Assembly: GCF_001675045.1 (NCBI RefSeq)
Contig: NZ_LYPA01000065.1
Coordinates: 1 to 64,000, forward strand
Length of the DNA stretch: 64,000 bases
Direction: 5' to 3'
Source of the DNA: Paenibacillus oryzae
Lineage (GTDB): Bacteria > Bacillota > Bacilli > Paenibacillales > Paenibacillaceae
Shown in pieces: positions 1 through 8,248 of this stretch. Every line of letters starts with the position of its first letter. The stretch's first letter is position 1. The notes under the pieces are model-generated. The model had not been told where the DNA came from and ran no database searches. It saw only the letters and a program-made list of their open reading frames with translations. Made by a program: the position numbers and the translations under genes.

Positions 1-77
1 CTCCAAGTGTTCCAAAACGTCTTGAGCAGCTATCGCTTTTTACTGTAAATTTAAGGAAGCGTTATGGGTCAAGCGTA

Positions 78-253
78 GACATCGATGACCTTTAGAAGCC
101 TGTTTTTGCTGAATGTCCGCTTGTAATGGACATTGGTGTCCGTAAAACCCCAAAAATCCTGCTATATAAGCAAATTTGGAGCGATAAAGGACATGGGTGT
201 CCGTTGCTCAAGACAAATCAAGTAATTTCAGCCTTTGACGGACATTAATGACC
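78..253 (+). repeat. Dispersed four-palindrome element, copy A
   Basis: Copy A of a ~176-bp intergenic element found three times here. Four GGACA-N4-TGTCC-like palindromes begin at about 77, 128, 189 and 240, giving spacings of 51, 61 and 51 bp. The other copies (17431-17607, inverted, and 21904-22080) have the same spacing. Flanking words such as 'acctttagaagc', 'aaaggaca' and 'gttgctcaag' are also shared. No transposase is nearby and I know no name for the family. The rest of positions 1-339 shows no gene I can support. Confidence 0.75.
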
Positions 254-339
254 GGTAGGCAACAGATCAAGTTTACAATCATACCATTCCAAACTGTTGA
301 TTCCATAATAATTCATAAAAGACAAGGCATACAAGTTGT

Positions 340-594
340 TTATTTCCTTATTTTGGAAGCATACACAGCTAAAATTGTACATGCAATAGCTAACGTGCCT
401 ATCGCCAGAAGACTGCCGCTCTCTTCATTAAACCAAACCAGCAGGCCAAGATTAATTAGCGCATGGAAAGAGGCGGACAGGAGCAGCCTTTTGCCTCTGG
501 CATTACGAAGCAGCTCGCCGAGTATGACAGAAATGTTAAAGGATACAGGAGTCCGGGGCGAATCGGCACGGTCTCCAGACTGATCGTTCGTCAT
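340..594 (-). pseudogene. Possible remnant of a small membrane protein
   Basis: An 84-codon frame whose last 45 residues look membrane-embedded: a hydrophobic stretch containing HALIN, a short polar loop, a second hydrophobic stretch and a basic KIRK end. HxxxN inside a membrane helix recalls the last motif of CPBP-family intramembrane proteases, so this could be the C-terminal scrap of such a gene. The first 35 residues look non-coding and there is no clear ribosome site before the ATG. It overlaps unconvincing frames on the other strand. It may equally be chance. Confidence 0.25.
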
Positions 595-822
595 TCATCT
601 GGCCTAACGGTAACGATTAACAATTTTTATTCCAGACGATTCTTTTTTGATGGGTTGAACTAATTCTTCATTGAAGCCCTCACAATGTGGGCGGATGCTG
701 TCGTTTTACCCGTTGCTACACATGTTGTCAACGGATAGACTCTAAGTTAAACTAAAAAAATGGTATCATTTTCCTCACGTTCCGCTTATCCGAATTTCAA
801 GCCTGAAAGGAGAACAGCCATA

Positions 823-2436
823 ATGGACCACAATAGCAAGCAAAATATCATTAAGGGAGAAGCCTCGTTAGGCATTGAATTTGGATCTACGAGGATCAAG
901 GCTGTTTTAATAGACAAGCATTTCAAAACCATTGCTTCCAGCAGCTATGAGTGGGAAAACCAATTGATTGACGGGTATTGGACCTACGATCTCAAGGAAG
1001 CGGTTAAAGGCCTGCAAGAAACCTATCGTGAACTAAAGCAAGCGGTTCAAAATCAATATGGCGTAACCTTGCAAAAAATAAGCTCGATTGGCTGTTCAGC
1101 CATGATGCAGGGGTATATTGCGCTTGATCAGGCCGGAGAGCTGCTGGTACCATTCCGTACATGGCGGAATGCCACAACGGAGACGGCCGCGGCCGTTTTA
1201 ACGGAGAAATTCCGGTTTAAGATTCCTCAACGCTGGAGCATAGCGCATTTGTACCAGGCGATATTAAATGATGAAGAGCATGTCGCGAATATAGATTACA
1301 TAACGACGTTATCCGGTTATGTTCATTGGCTGCTGACCGGAAGCAGGTCTCTCGGTTTAGGGGATGCCTCAGGCATGTTCCCGGTTGATCAATCCGCACG
1401 GCAATATAATGAGGAAATGATGGGGCAGTTCGACGAATTAATCGCCGACAGGGGCTACCGTTGGAGTCTGAAATCTATTTTGCCTAAAACTTATGCAGCA
1501 GGCGAATATGCGGGCTATCTTACTGAGGCTGGCGCGCGGCTTATAGATCCGTCGGGAAGTCTGCAAGCGGGTATTCCGTTGTGCCCCCCGGAAGGCGATG
1601 CCGGAACGGGCATGGTCGCTACGAATAGTGTCAAGCAGCGTACCGGCAACCTTTCCGTAGGCACGTCGATTTTTGCCATGTTTGTGCTGGAGGAGGATTT
1701 ATCCGCGGTTTACCCTGAAATTGATATCGTGGCAACGCCTGACGGAAGCCCTGTCGCCATGGTTCTTGCCAATAACTGCTCCAGCGATATTAACGCATGG
1801 CTTGGTTTGTTCCGGGAGTTTTATGAAGCCATGGGGCTAAAAGCCGATACGAGCCAGTTATTCAGCGTTTTGTTCAATAAAGCGCTGGATGCGGATGCTG
1901 ATGGCGGCGGCTTGCTGAGCTACGGCTACTATTCGGGCGAAAACATAACCGGGTTTGCAAAGGGGCGTCCGCTGTTTGTACGTTCTCCGGAAAGCCGCTT
2001 TAATTTGGCTAATTTTATGAGAACGCATCTGTTTGCCGCATTTGCCGCACTAAGGCTGGGAATGGATATTTTGACACAGCAGGAGCATGTCAGGGTTGAA
2101 CGTATCTTGGCGCATGGCGGTTTGTTCAAGACACCGCTGGTTGGCCAAAAAATGTGTGCTGCAGCATTAAACGTGCCTGTTTCCGTGATGCCTACAGCCG
2201 GCGAGGGCGGCGCTTGGGGGATGGCGGTTTTGGCCTCTTATCTAGTGAATAAGGAGCCGGGCCAGCCTTTGGCCAACTTCCTTGCAACTAAAGTGTTCGG
2301 CGATGAAGCAGGACAAGAGGTAGCTCCTGACAACGCAGATGTGAAGGGGTTCAGCCTGTTTTTGGAGCGGTATGCAAAAGGGCTGCCCATTGAGGGGGCA
2401 GCGGTTGAGCATCTGATAGAAAACTTCAAGAAATGA
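823..2436 (+). CDS. FGGY-family carbohydrate kinase
   Basis: Predicted cytoplasmic sugar kinase of 537 residues, the usual size for the FGGY (xylulokinase/gluconokinase) family, which phosphorylates a sugar or polyol with ATP. The N-terminal phosphate-binding motif is seen as GIEFGSTRIKAVLID. A second nucleotide-binding region is GNLSVGTSIFAMF, and the C-terminal adenosine region includes HGGLFKTPLVGQ. The ATG at 823 is chosen because AAAGGAG lies about 10 bp upstream; an earlier in-frame start at 760 has no such site. The gene stands alone, with no sugar transporter or isomerase beside it, so the substrate cannot be told. It converges on the next gene across a 37-bp gap. Confidence 0.85.
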   Translation: MDHNSKQNIIKGEASLGIEFGSTRIKAVLIDKHFKTIASSSYEWENQLIDGYWTYDLKEAVKGLQETYRELKQAVQNQYGVTLQKISSIGCSAMMQGYIALDQAGELLVPFRTWRNATTETAAAVLTEKFRFKIPQRWSIAHLYQAILNDEEHVANIDYITTLSGYVHWLLTGSRSLGLGDASGMFPVDQSARQYNEEMMGQFDELIADRGYRWSLKSILPKTYAAGEYAGYLTEAGARLIDPSGSLQAGIPLCPPEGDAGTGMVATNSVKQRTGNLSVGTSIFAMFVLEEDLSAVYPEIDIVATPDGSPVAMVLANNCSSDINAWLGLFREFYEAMGLKADTSQLFSVLFNKALDADADGGGLLSYGYYSGENITGFAKGRPLFVRSPESRFNLANFMRTHLFAAFAALRLGMDILTQQEHVRVERILAHGGLFKTPLVGQKMCAAALNVPVSVMPTAGEGGAWGMAVLASYLVNKEPGQPLANFLATKVFGDEAGQEVAPDNADVKGFSLFLERYAKGLPIEGAAVEHLIENFKK

Positions 2437-2440
2437 ACAA

Positions 2441-2462
2441 GGCTGCCGATTTCTCGACAGCC
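2441..2462. terminator. Hairpin between convergent genes
   Basis: A GGCTGCCGA / TCGACAGCC stem (8 of 9 pairs) with a TTTC loop lies in the 37-bp gap between two convergent genes. A second small stem, CCGAAG/CTTCGG, follows at 2465-2481. There is no clear T-tract, so the terminator call rests on position and symmetry. Confidence 0.35.
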
Positions 2463-2473
2463 CGACCGAAGAT

Positions 2474-2917
2474 TTACTTCGGCTGTTCAATGTATTTCAA
2501 ATGCAGGATGGGGTAAGGGCGTCCTGCCCCGTCCGTCGAATCTTCACTGATAATTTCAAAACCGCATCGTAAGTAAAAGCCTGTTGCCTTTTCATTTTGT
2601 TTATTTACATCAACGGATGTGATCCCGAAATCATTGATTAATGTCCTCATAATCTGTTTCCCGTACCCCTTGCCAATTTGTTCGGGATCAAGAAACAGTG
2701 CCTCCAGGTGGTTTTCATTGATTGCGGTAAAACCAATGATAAAGTCTTCGTCATGCCAGAGACGCACATCCAGATGAGGAAAATATAAAGGCAGCTCTTT
2801 TTTGATATCCTCTTTATCCTTTAAGCTCAAAAAATGATGAGTAGCCATTACCGATCTTTCCCAAAGATTTATAATTGCCTCGTAGTCATTAACGTTGGCT
2901 TTTCTGTTTTGCATCAT
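2474..2917 (-). CDS. YjaB-like GNAT N-acetyltransferase
   Basis: A 147-residue GNAT-fold acetyltransferase that would move an acetyl group from acetyl-CoA to an unidentified amine. The acetyl-CoA pyrophosphate-binding loop is visible as QIGKGYGKQI (Q/R-x-x-G-x-G/A). The order of conserved blocks matches E. coli YjaB as I remember it: LWERSVMATHHFLS near the start, VNKQNEKATGFY in the middle, GRPYPILHL at the end. The start codon follows AAGGAG by about 8 bp. The gene is monocistronic and faces the FGGY kinase. YjaB's physiological substrate is not well defined, so none is proposed. Confidence 0.85.
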   Translation of the reverse strand: MMQNRKANVNDYEAIINLWERSVMATHHFLSLKDKEDIKKELPLYFPHLDVRLWHDEDFIIGFTAINENHLEALFLDPEQIGKGYGKQIMRTLINDFGITSVDVNKQNEKATGFYLRCGFEIISEDSTDGAGRPYPILHLKYIEQPK

Positions 2918-3057
2918 TTATTCCGCTCCTTATTCTTTTTTGTTTATCATCCTCCTTTCAGTGTTTTTTTGAAGATGGTGATGGTACCTCTCCAATTGAG
3001 ATGCGGGTTCATAGTAACCACTCATTCCGTATTTATTAATAAATAGGCTGCGTCAAT

Positions 3058-3216
3058 TAGGGCGTGTCTGAATACTCCGAGGGGTAGTGCCGATTTTTTG
3101 TCCCAAGCAAGGAAGTTTTGTGCAGGCTTACCGGGGGTAAGTCAAACAAAACTGACGCAGCAGGGGGCGAAAAGGCGGTGCAAGATGACCTCAAGCGGGT
3201 TTTCACACACGCCCTA
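3058..3216. mobile_element. 159-bp MITE with TAGGGCGTGTSTGAA ends
   Basis: Terminal inverted repeats TAGGGCGTGTCTGAA (3058-3072) and TTCACACACGCCCTA (3202-3216) match at 14 of 15 positions and enclose a short non-coding sequence. Size, ends and lack of an ORF fit a non-autonomous miniature element. No clear target-site duplication is visible. The right end overlaps the last codon of the neighbouring hydrolase and supplies its TAG. Confidence 0.7.
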
Positions 3217-3789
3217 GTTCATCATATCACGTAAAACATCATAGACAAAAGGAAGCTCGGTAAACCCGTCGCTATCCAGAAAGTGGCCGCCGCTTTCAAC
3301 AGGGTAGAGGGCTGCATCGACCTCTTCGGCCAACTCCTTGCTAAAGGAATAAGGCACAATGGAATCATCTTTCGAAGCAATCACGGCACGGTTCGTTGTC
3401 ATAGCTATCACTTGGCTATAATCAAGCTGTTCCTGAGTAAATTCATCAAGTAATTCCAAACCGGGTAATGATTTTGTGAAGCCGGATACCAAAATTAATC
3501 CTCCGATTTGTTCTTTCGGCGTTATCTGCAGCAGATGCTTCAACAATGCAACACAGCCTAAGCTATGGGCAACCAGATAGGTGTCTTTGGTTAGCGGTGC
3601 GGCATGTTGAGAGAGATAGTGAAGCCATTCGTTTAAGTTAGGAGATAGCGGGGCGGGCAATTCCAAAATATCCGCAGCTGCGCCATCCGCTGTCAGCTTT
3701 TCCTTTAGCCATGGGAACCAATGATTATCTGGCGTAGCCCCATAGCCATGAATTATAAAAACCTGCTTGCCGGTTTTGTTTATTTCCAT
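3214..3789 (-). CDS. RBBP9/YdeN-family alpha/beta hydrolase
   Basis: A 191-residue serine hydrolase of the compact RBBP9/YdeN type, probably cytoplasmic. The oxyanion strand reads VFIIHGYGATPDNHWFPWL. The nucleophile elbow is AHSLGC, the acid is likely in SKDDSIVPY, and the catalytic His in GGHFLDSDG. These make a complete Ser-Asp-His triad. AGGAGGG lies 9 bp before the ATG. Its natural substrate is unknown. The stop codon TAG (3214-3216) lies inside the right end of a MITE, so insertion may have trimmed or changed the last residues; the length is still normal for the family. Confidence 0.85.
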   Translation of the reverse strand: MEINKTGKQVFIIHGYGATPDNHWFPWLKEKLTADGAAADILELPAPLSPNLNEWLHYLSQHAAPLTKDTYLVAHSLGCVALLKHLLQITPKEQIGGLILVSGFTKSLPGLELLDEFTQEQLDYSQVIAMTTNRAVIASKDDSIVPYSFSKELAEEVDAALYPVESGGHFLDSDGFTELPFVYDVLRDMMN

Positions 3790-3915
3790 ACGGCTTCTCC
3801 CTCCTAAAAATGACTAAATATTGTAAGCTATGTTTATTATAAAAGGTTCAACTTTCGCGCACAAGTGCGTGTTTTCTGGAGAGTTGGGAAATCTCAATTA
3901 TAACTAAGTGGTGTA

Positions 3916-3944
3916 TTGTGAAAAATGGAAGTGGATGGTATGTT
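3916..3944 (+). promoter_or_regulatory. Probable sigma-A promoter
   Basis: TTGTGA at 3916-3921 and TATGTT at 3939-3944 are separated by 17 bp. A transcript starting about 7 bp downstream would first reach the ribosome site of the 27-codon small ORF, then the methyltransferase gene. Confidence 0.4.
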
Positions 3945-3974
3945 TTAGATATCTTATAAAAGGAGAGATGCAGT

Positions 3975-4058
3975 ATGAAAAGTCTGTTCGTATGTCTTCA
4001 AGAAGAAGGTAAACAAAACGGAACATATAGAAGCTGCATGTATGCGATGAGGTATTGA
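3975..4058 (+). CDS. 27-residue small ORF, possible leader peptide
   Basis: A short frame preceded by a strong ribosome site (AAAAGGAGAG, 8-9 bp before the ATG). It starts MKSLFVCLQEEGK and ends SCMYAMRY. It sits between a plausible promoter and the methyltransferase gene, ending 39 bp before that gene's start. The placement is that of a leader peptide, but no pairing that would sequester the downstream ribosome site is obvious. It could also be a fortuitous ORF. Confidence 0.45.
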   Translation: MKSLFVCLQEEGKQNGTYRSCMYAMRY

Positions 4059-4097
4059 TGGGCTTCTGTGGTTCACAAAACACGGAGGTATAACGCG

Positions 4098-4841
4098 ATG
4101 AGTATAAATAATTGGGAATCCTTTTTTGATCAGCATGCACCGCATTATATGAATAATGACTTTACAAAAAACACTCTTTCGGAAGTTGATTTTGTTATTG
4201 AGGAATTGAGACTTGCAGAGGGAAGCCGAATTCTTGATGTTGGCTGCGGGGCAGGAAGACATGCCGTTGAGCTAGCCAAGCGCGGATTCAAAGTCACAGG
4301 AATTGATCTATCGTCAGGGATGCTGGCGGAAGCGAAGAAGCTGGCTTCGGCAGCAAACGTTGATATTGAGTGGATTCATTGTGATGCTGTGCAATATACC
4401 CCGACCGAAACATTTGATGCGGCAATTTGTCTTTGTGAGGGTGCATTTGGTTTGGTTGGCAGAGATGAGGAGCCGCTGGAGCATGACATGGCAATTCTTA
4501 AAAATATCTCTGACGCATTGGAGCCAAAAGGGAGATTTATACTGACCACACTAAACGCCTATTCCCGGATTCGGAGCCTTGCTCAGGAGGAGGTAGATTC
4601 CGGACGATTTAATCCTTTAACAATGGTAGAGAATTGTATAGCTGAATGGGATTTGCCTGAAGGGAAAAGACAGGTTGAAGTTAAGGAGCGCAGATACCTC
4701 CCGTTCGAATTAAAGCAAATGTTTGCTCAGGCGGGACTTAAGGCCGAGAACATTTGGGGCGGCACATTAGGAAGCTGGAATAAGCGGCAAAGCATCGACC
4801 TGGACGCAATTGAAATTATGATTGTATCTGAAAAAGAATAA
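4098..4841 (+). CDS. Class I SAM-dependent methyltransferase
   Basis: A 247-residue soluble methyltransferase. Motif I is clear as ILDVGCGAGRHAVELAKRG, followed by the acidic ribose-binding end VTGIDLSSGML. Post-motif strands DAAICLCEGAFG and LEPKGRFILTTLNAYS complete a Rossmann-like fold. It resembles the small-molecule methyltransferase families, but the acceptor cannot be told. The ATG at 4098 has GGAGG 9 bp upstream; the in-frame extension to 4068 has none. It may be co-transcribed with the upstream 27-codon ORF. A strong hairpin follows. Confidence 0.85.
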   Translation: MSINNWESFFDQHAPHYMNNDFTKNTLSEVDFVIEELRLAEGSRILDVGCGAGRHAVELAKRGFKVTGIDLSSGMLAEAKKLASAANVDIEWIHCDAVQYTPTETFDAAICLCEGAFGLVGRDEEPLEHDMAILKNISDALEPKGRFILTTLNAYSRIRSLAQEEVDSGRFNPLTMVENCIAEWDLPEGKRQVEVKERRYLPFELKQMFAQAGLKAENIWGGTLGSWNKRQSIDLDAIEIMIVSEKE

Positions 4842-4851
4842 GGAAATGGGG

Positions 4852-4876
4852 GGGATTGCCGTTTGAAGGCAATCCC
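4852..4876. terminator. Bidirectional hairpin terminator
   Basis: An 8-9-bp perfect stem GGGATTGCC / GGCAATCCC with a 7-nt loop (GTTTGAA) lies between two convergent genes. The downstream tract CTATTTATG is only partly T-rich. Confidence 0.6.
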
Positions 4877-4911
4877 TATTTATGACGCGTCAGCTGCCTA
4901 ATGCATCTTTT

Positions 4912-5787
4912 TTACTTAATCGGAATATACAAATCTATTTTGGATTCAGGGTGCTCGTATCCCAAAAATCGTTGATCGTATAGCTCGAAATCCTCTCGAT
5001 CATCCATTTCCTCTTTTGTGTTGAGGCACCATGTTCCCCAAATGTAATGGAAGGTTTGAGGAAGCATGCGCAACGAGCCTGTATGAGTAAATACGGCGAA
5101 TCGTCCCTCGGGAATAACCTTTTGCACAAAATGTGCCGGCAGCCCTTCAAAGGAATCGACCTCGATACCGGCAACCTCCGTAAATAACACCTCATCGCTC
5201 ATGGAGTACAAGCTGTTTTCATGGCAAGCCTCGCAAATACCCAAGCCTCGTCCGGGAAGGGAGCGATTAGGGATTTGAGGGGAGAGGCTGTTGAATTGCT
5301 GCCAGAGCTCGGCCAGCTTATTATCCTTGAGAGTGGTTTGTCCTCTAATCCCGGCAACCTTTGTTTCGGCCAGCTCTACAATGGCTGGATGCACGGTCAC
5401 ATTGCACGTCAGATGCTCTAATAAACTTGCATGCAACTGGGTTTTGGAAGCTATAAACGTATCCAGTCGATTGATCCGATATTCCTGCGGGCTGACCTTA
5501 TATACGAATTTAAATGCGCGGCTAAAAGACTCTGAGGTCTCAAATCCATTTGCCACCGCAATATCTATAATTTTGTTATTGCTGTAAAGCAAAGCTTTTG
5601 CAGCATTGGCCAAGCGTCGTTTCTTTATATAGCTGCCGATGCTTTCTCCTAAAATAGCGCTGAACTGGCGGTTCAAATGGTAATAGGAATACCCTGCGGC
5701 CCGAGCAACCTCCTCGACTTTGAGGTCATCGCCAAGCCTGTCCTCGATGTAGATAATTGCCTGCTCTAACGCGTGCCGGTAGTCCAA
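4912..5787 (-). CDS. AraC-family regulator with GyrI-like effector domain
   Basis: A 291-residue regulator with two AraC-type helix-turn-helix motifs at residues 8-105 (VEEVARAAGYSYYHLNRQF and IDIAVANGFETSESFSRAF). A C-terminal GyrI-like ligand-binding region (about 130-291) ends in DLYIPIK, the typical last strand. Such proteins bind small hydrophobic or cationic compounds and activate transcription. It starts at TTG with GGAGGG 7 bp upstream; that site lies in the 18-bp gap after the stop of the C45 gene, so the two are probably one operon. The effector may be linked to the amide substrate of the upstream enzyme, which is inference. Confidence 0.85.
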   Translation of the reverse strand: MDYRHALEQAIIYIEDRLGDDLKVEEVARAAGYSYYHLNRQFSAILGESIGSYIKKRRLANAAKALLYSNNKIIDIAVANGFETSESFSRAFKFVYKVSPQEYRINRLDTFIASKTQLHASLLEHLTCNVTVHPAIVELAETKVAGIRGQTTLKDNKLAELWQQFNSLSPQIPNRSLPGRGLGICEACHENSLYSMSDEVLFTEVAGIEVDSFEGLPAHFVQKVIPEGRFAVFTHTGSLRMLPQTFHYIWGTWCLNTKEEMDDREDFELYDQRFLGYEHPESKIDLYIPIK

Positions 5788-5805
5788 AATGAATCCCTCC
5801 GTTAG

Positions 5806-6930
5806 TCAGCTGTTGCGCAAGGATTGATAGCCAAACATCGTCTTGTCCGCATTCTCCATGCAAATCTGGATTGTCGTTGAGGAGTCTGGCATGACCTGCT
5901 TAATGTTATACGTTTGCCAGCCATTTTCCGCTCTGCCGCCCCAGCATAGCTCCATTATACCGTCCGCCGGAGAGAAGAGCATGCTTTTGGTTGTACCAAA
6001 ATAGTCCTGAAAATAATGACAGCACAGCCCGTCCGGGTAGTTGGACAATAGCATATTTTTTAGCTGCTCACTGGTTATCTCCGAAGAGCCTTCCAACTGG
6101 GACGCAATCCACTCTCCCCGCCGCAAGGAATGAATAGAGGCCTCAGGCTCGTATTGAAGGAGTGAAGGAAGCACGGGATGATTGGTAGCCCAGAGGAATT
6201 GCTCCTGCGAAGCCGGGTTGATTTGTTTTGTTTCTTGAATGCCGTCCATCGTTTCAAACAAGGCGGCATTTCCGTTTTTATCCATAAGCATCAAATTGAT
6301 ATTGCTGGCGATAGGCATTTCTTTTAAGTAATGCAGCGCTTCTTCGACGTTTTTGCAGTTTTCCAAAACCGCCCGAATGGCCGCCCAGAAATGCAAACCC
6401 TTGATCTTTGGAGCACGCAGAAAAGGAGCGGCTCCAACGGGAAAGCCGCAAGCGCTCATCGTAACAGCGAGTCCATGCTCATTAAAGCCGTCGTCTCGCC
6501 CAAAGCTCATGGTGCTTGTACCCATATGCGTATATTTGCCTGTCACGGAGGTTCTGGCTAGCACAAAATCCTCCATCTGATGATTAAATTCATAGTTGCG
6601 GGCCAGCAATGGTTTATTTTGTGCGGTCAGCCCTGGCAGCACGGCAATTTGGCTGCAGCGCGGAATCAGATACGTCATGGCGTAATAAGCTATTTGTTCG
6701 GCATTTACGTTTAAGGCATCGGCAAAGCCGGCAATTTCTTCCGAAATGCCCGGGCACCACTCATCGAATAGCTTGACCGCATCCTTATATTGGGATTGGC
6801 CAAATCCTTCAAGAGTACGAAGGTAAGCCAGCTTATGCGCTGTATTTTCAGAAATAATGCGGCCCAGCTTATAGCCAATCTCGAAGTTTGTTCCTTTTAG
6901 TTCTATTGTATGAACAGGTATTGTTAACAT
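5806..6930 (-). CDS. C45-family Ntn-hydrolase (acyltransferase/amidohydrolase-like)
   Basis: A 374-residue protein of the peptidase C45 / acyl-CoA:6-aminopenicillanic-acid acyltransferase-like group. These Ntn hydrolases cleave or transfer amide-linked acyl groups after self-processing in front of a Cys. The likely nucleophile is Cys92 in PRCSQIAVL, followed by the usual LLARNYEFN block and the internal GFNEHGLAVTMSACG block. No signal peptide is seen. AAGGAGGG precedes the ATG by 6 bp. First gene of a two-gene unit with the AraC/GyrI regulator. The substrate is unknown; involvement in beta-lactam metabolism should not be assumed. Confidence 0.8.
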   Translation of the reverse strand: MLTIPVHTIELKGTNFEIGYKLGRIISENTAHKLAYLRTLEGFGQSQYKDAVKLFDEWCPGISEEIAGFADALNVNAEQIAYYAMTYLIPRCSQIAVLPGLTAQNKPLLARNYEFNHQMEDFVLARTSVTGKYTHMGTSTMSFGRDDGFNEHGLAVTMSACGFPVGAAPFLRAPKIKGLHFWAAIRAVLENCKNVEEALHYLKEMPIASNINLMLMDKNGNAALFETMDGIQETKQINPASQEQFLWATNHPVLPSLLQYEPEASIHSLRRGEWIASQLEGSSEITSEQLKNMLLSNYPDGLCCHYFQDYFGTTKSMLFSPADGIMELCWGGRAENGWQTYNIKQVMPDSSTTIQICMENADKTMFGYQSLRNS

Positions 6931-7056
6931 GTTGTTCCCTCCTTTTTCTACAGTTTAAGGATAAAAGGGGAGGTTTACATGATATTTTCTGCTGTTATTT
7001 GCTCGACACTCAAGTATGATGGATAATAGAAGTAAAGAAAGTATAGGAGAAGAGAT

Positions 7057-7626
7057 ATGTCCTGGAGCAAGCTGAAGCAACAACTGGAGGGTTTTCTTAG
7101 TCCGGCGTTAGAGGGCAGGGTGGAATACCGCTCAACGAGCTACCGTTATTTGCCCGATAAGGCCGGGCTTTGTTATATTGCAGTCGATAAAAAGAACATC
7201 CTTAATATGAACGATGCCGCAAGCGGAATTACATGGTACCAGTCGGAGCTTGAAATAAAAAACGACCCCGGTATCCAAATTCCAATCAGCCTTGAAGAGA
7301 TAGAGGCGATCAGAATAGAAACCAAAGGCGCCGTTCCGGAGGAACGCCTGAAGGTAATCGCCCGAGGCAGGAAAATAACGGGATATGCAAAGGAGCTTAT
7401 GTTGGCGCAAGCCGCGTTAAGCAAATCCAATTTTACCGTTGCCGCTACTACGTTTTTATCCGCTCCTATCGAGAAAAGTCTGGAGAGCGGCGATATTCTA
7501 TTGAATATTCTGGCTTTGGTGGACAGGCGGGTTGGCAAAAAGCGGATTCTGAATATGGCTGAAGCCATTAAGCTAAAGCATCCAAGCGTGCAATATTTTT
7601 ATGAGCTAAGATTGAGTACGGTTTAG
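7057..7626 (+). CDS. SF0329-family hypothetical protein
   Basis: A 189-residue soluble protein starting MSWSKLKQQLEGFL. The opening and the phrase YRSTSYRYLPDKAG resemble the family named SF0329 in bacterial genomes, which has no known function. No membrane segment, signal peptide or catalytic motif is visible. A good ribosome site (AGGAGA) precedes the ATG. It is divergent from the C45 gene across a 126-bp gap that must hold both promoters, and it ends 9 bp from the converging sigma-factor gene. Confidence 0.7.
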   Translation: MSWSKLKQQLEGFLSPALEGRVEYRSTSYRYLPDKAGLCYIAVDKKNILNMNDAASGITWYQSELEIKNDPGIQIPISLEEIEAIRIETKGAVPEERLKVIARGRKITGYAKELMLAQAALSKSNFTVAATTFLSAPIEKSLESGDILLNILALVDRRVGKKRILNMAEAIKLKHPSVQYFYELRLSTV

Positions 7627-7635
7627 TCACTCGAT

Positions 7636-8115
7636 TTATGAAATAACAGCGGTCCGGCGAATTCTATTCATGGCATGAAAAAGTGAAATGCGAATTTTTC
7701 CTTCGCTTTGATTGACCAGCCGGGCCGTCTCCTTGGTGGAATAGCCGTGAATCAATCGAAGCTCCAGTATTCGCCGATGCTCCCCGTTTTTGACTAGCGA
7801 CACGATTTCGTTAATGCTCTCCTTCATTTCAAATTCTGGCGTATCGCGATGAAGAACGACGATTTCCGCCATCCACTCACGCTTTGGCCTGCGGCTGTGT
7901 TTCCGGTATTCGTCTATGGCCAGATTGCGCGCCGTTTTTCGCAAATAATACCAGAGCTTGTCCTCCTGAATCTCGACTTTGGCATTAAGAAGCCGAATGA
8001 AGCATTCCTGTGACAAATCCTCCGCATCCTCCGCATTATTGGTCAATCGGGCAAGATATCTTGTGATCTCTGATTTGTAGGCAAGATAGACTTGCCGGAA
8101 CTCCGATTCGTTCAT
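7636..8115 (-). CDS. ECF-type RNA polymerase sigma factor
   Basis: A 159-residue sigma-70 family protein with only regions 2 and 4. Region 2 includes DAEDLSQECFIRLL and TARNLAIDEYRKH; region 4 is a helix-turn-helix, HGYSTKETARLVNQSEGKI, near the C-terminus. No anti-sigma gene follows, since the next gene is convergent. It lies 133 bp downstream of the RND adaptor gene on the same strand, so read-through from the efflux operon is possible. An AAAGGAG site lies 14 bp before the ATG, somewhat far, and no closer in-frame start exists. Its target promoters cannot be deduced. Confidence 0.85.
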   Translation of the reverse strand: MNESEFRQVYLAYKSEITRYLARLTNNAEDAEDLSQECFIRLLNAKVEIQEDKLWYYLRKTARNLAIDEYRKHSRRPKREWMAEIVVLHRDTPEFEMKESINEIVSLVKNGEHRRILELRLIHGYSTKETARLVNQSEGKIRISLFHAMNRIRRTAVIS

Positions 8116-8248
8116 GATCGTACTAACGGCTCCTTTCAGCGCTAGCTCCGAATTCTATTTCCTTGAAAAAAATGTGCTGCGCCGACCGAAGCCGGCGACA
8201 GCCGTATCATCTTGTTAAATCAATTCCCGGTTCGCGCCGGCTGCTGTT

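Noticed and set aside
1..300. Possible integrated plasmid origin (iterons) suggested by evenly spaced sites
   Set aside because: The same spaced-palindrome element occurs three times in unrelated intergenic places without a replication gene, so a dispersed repeat fits better.
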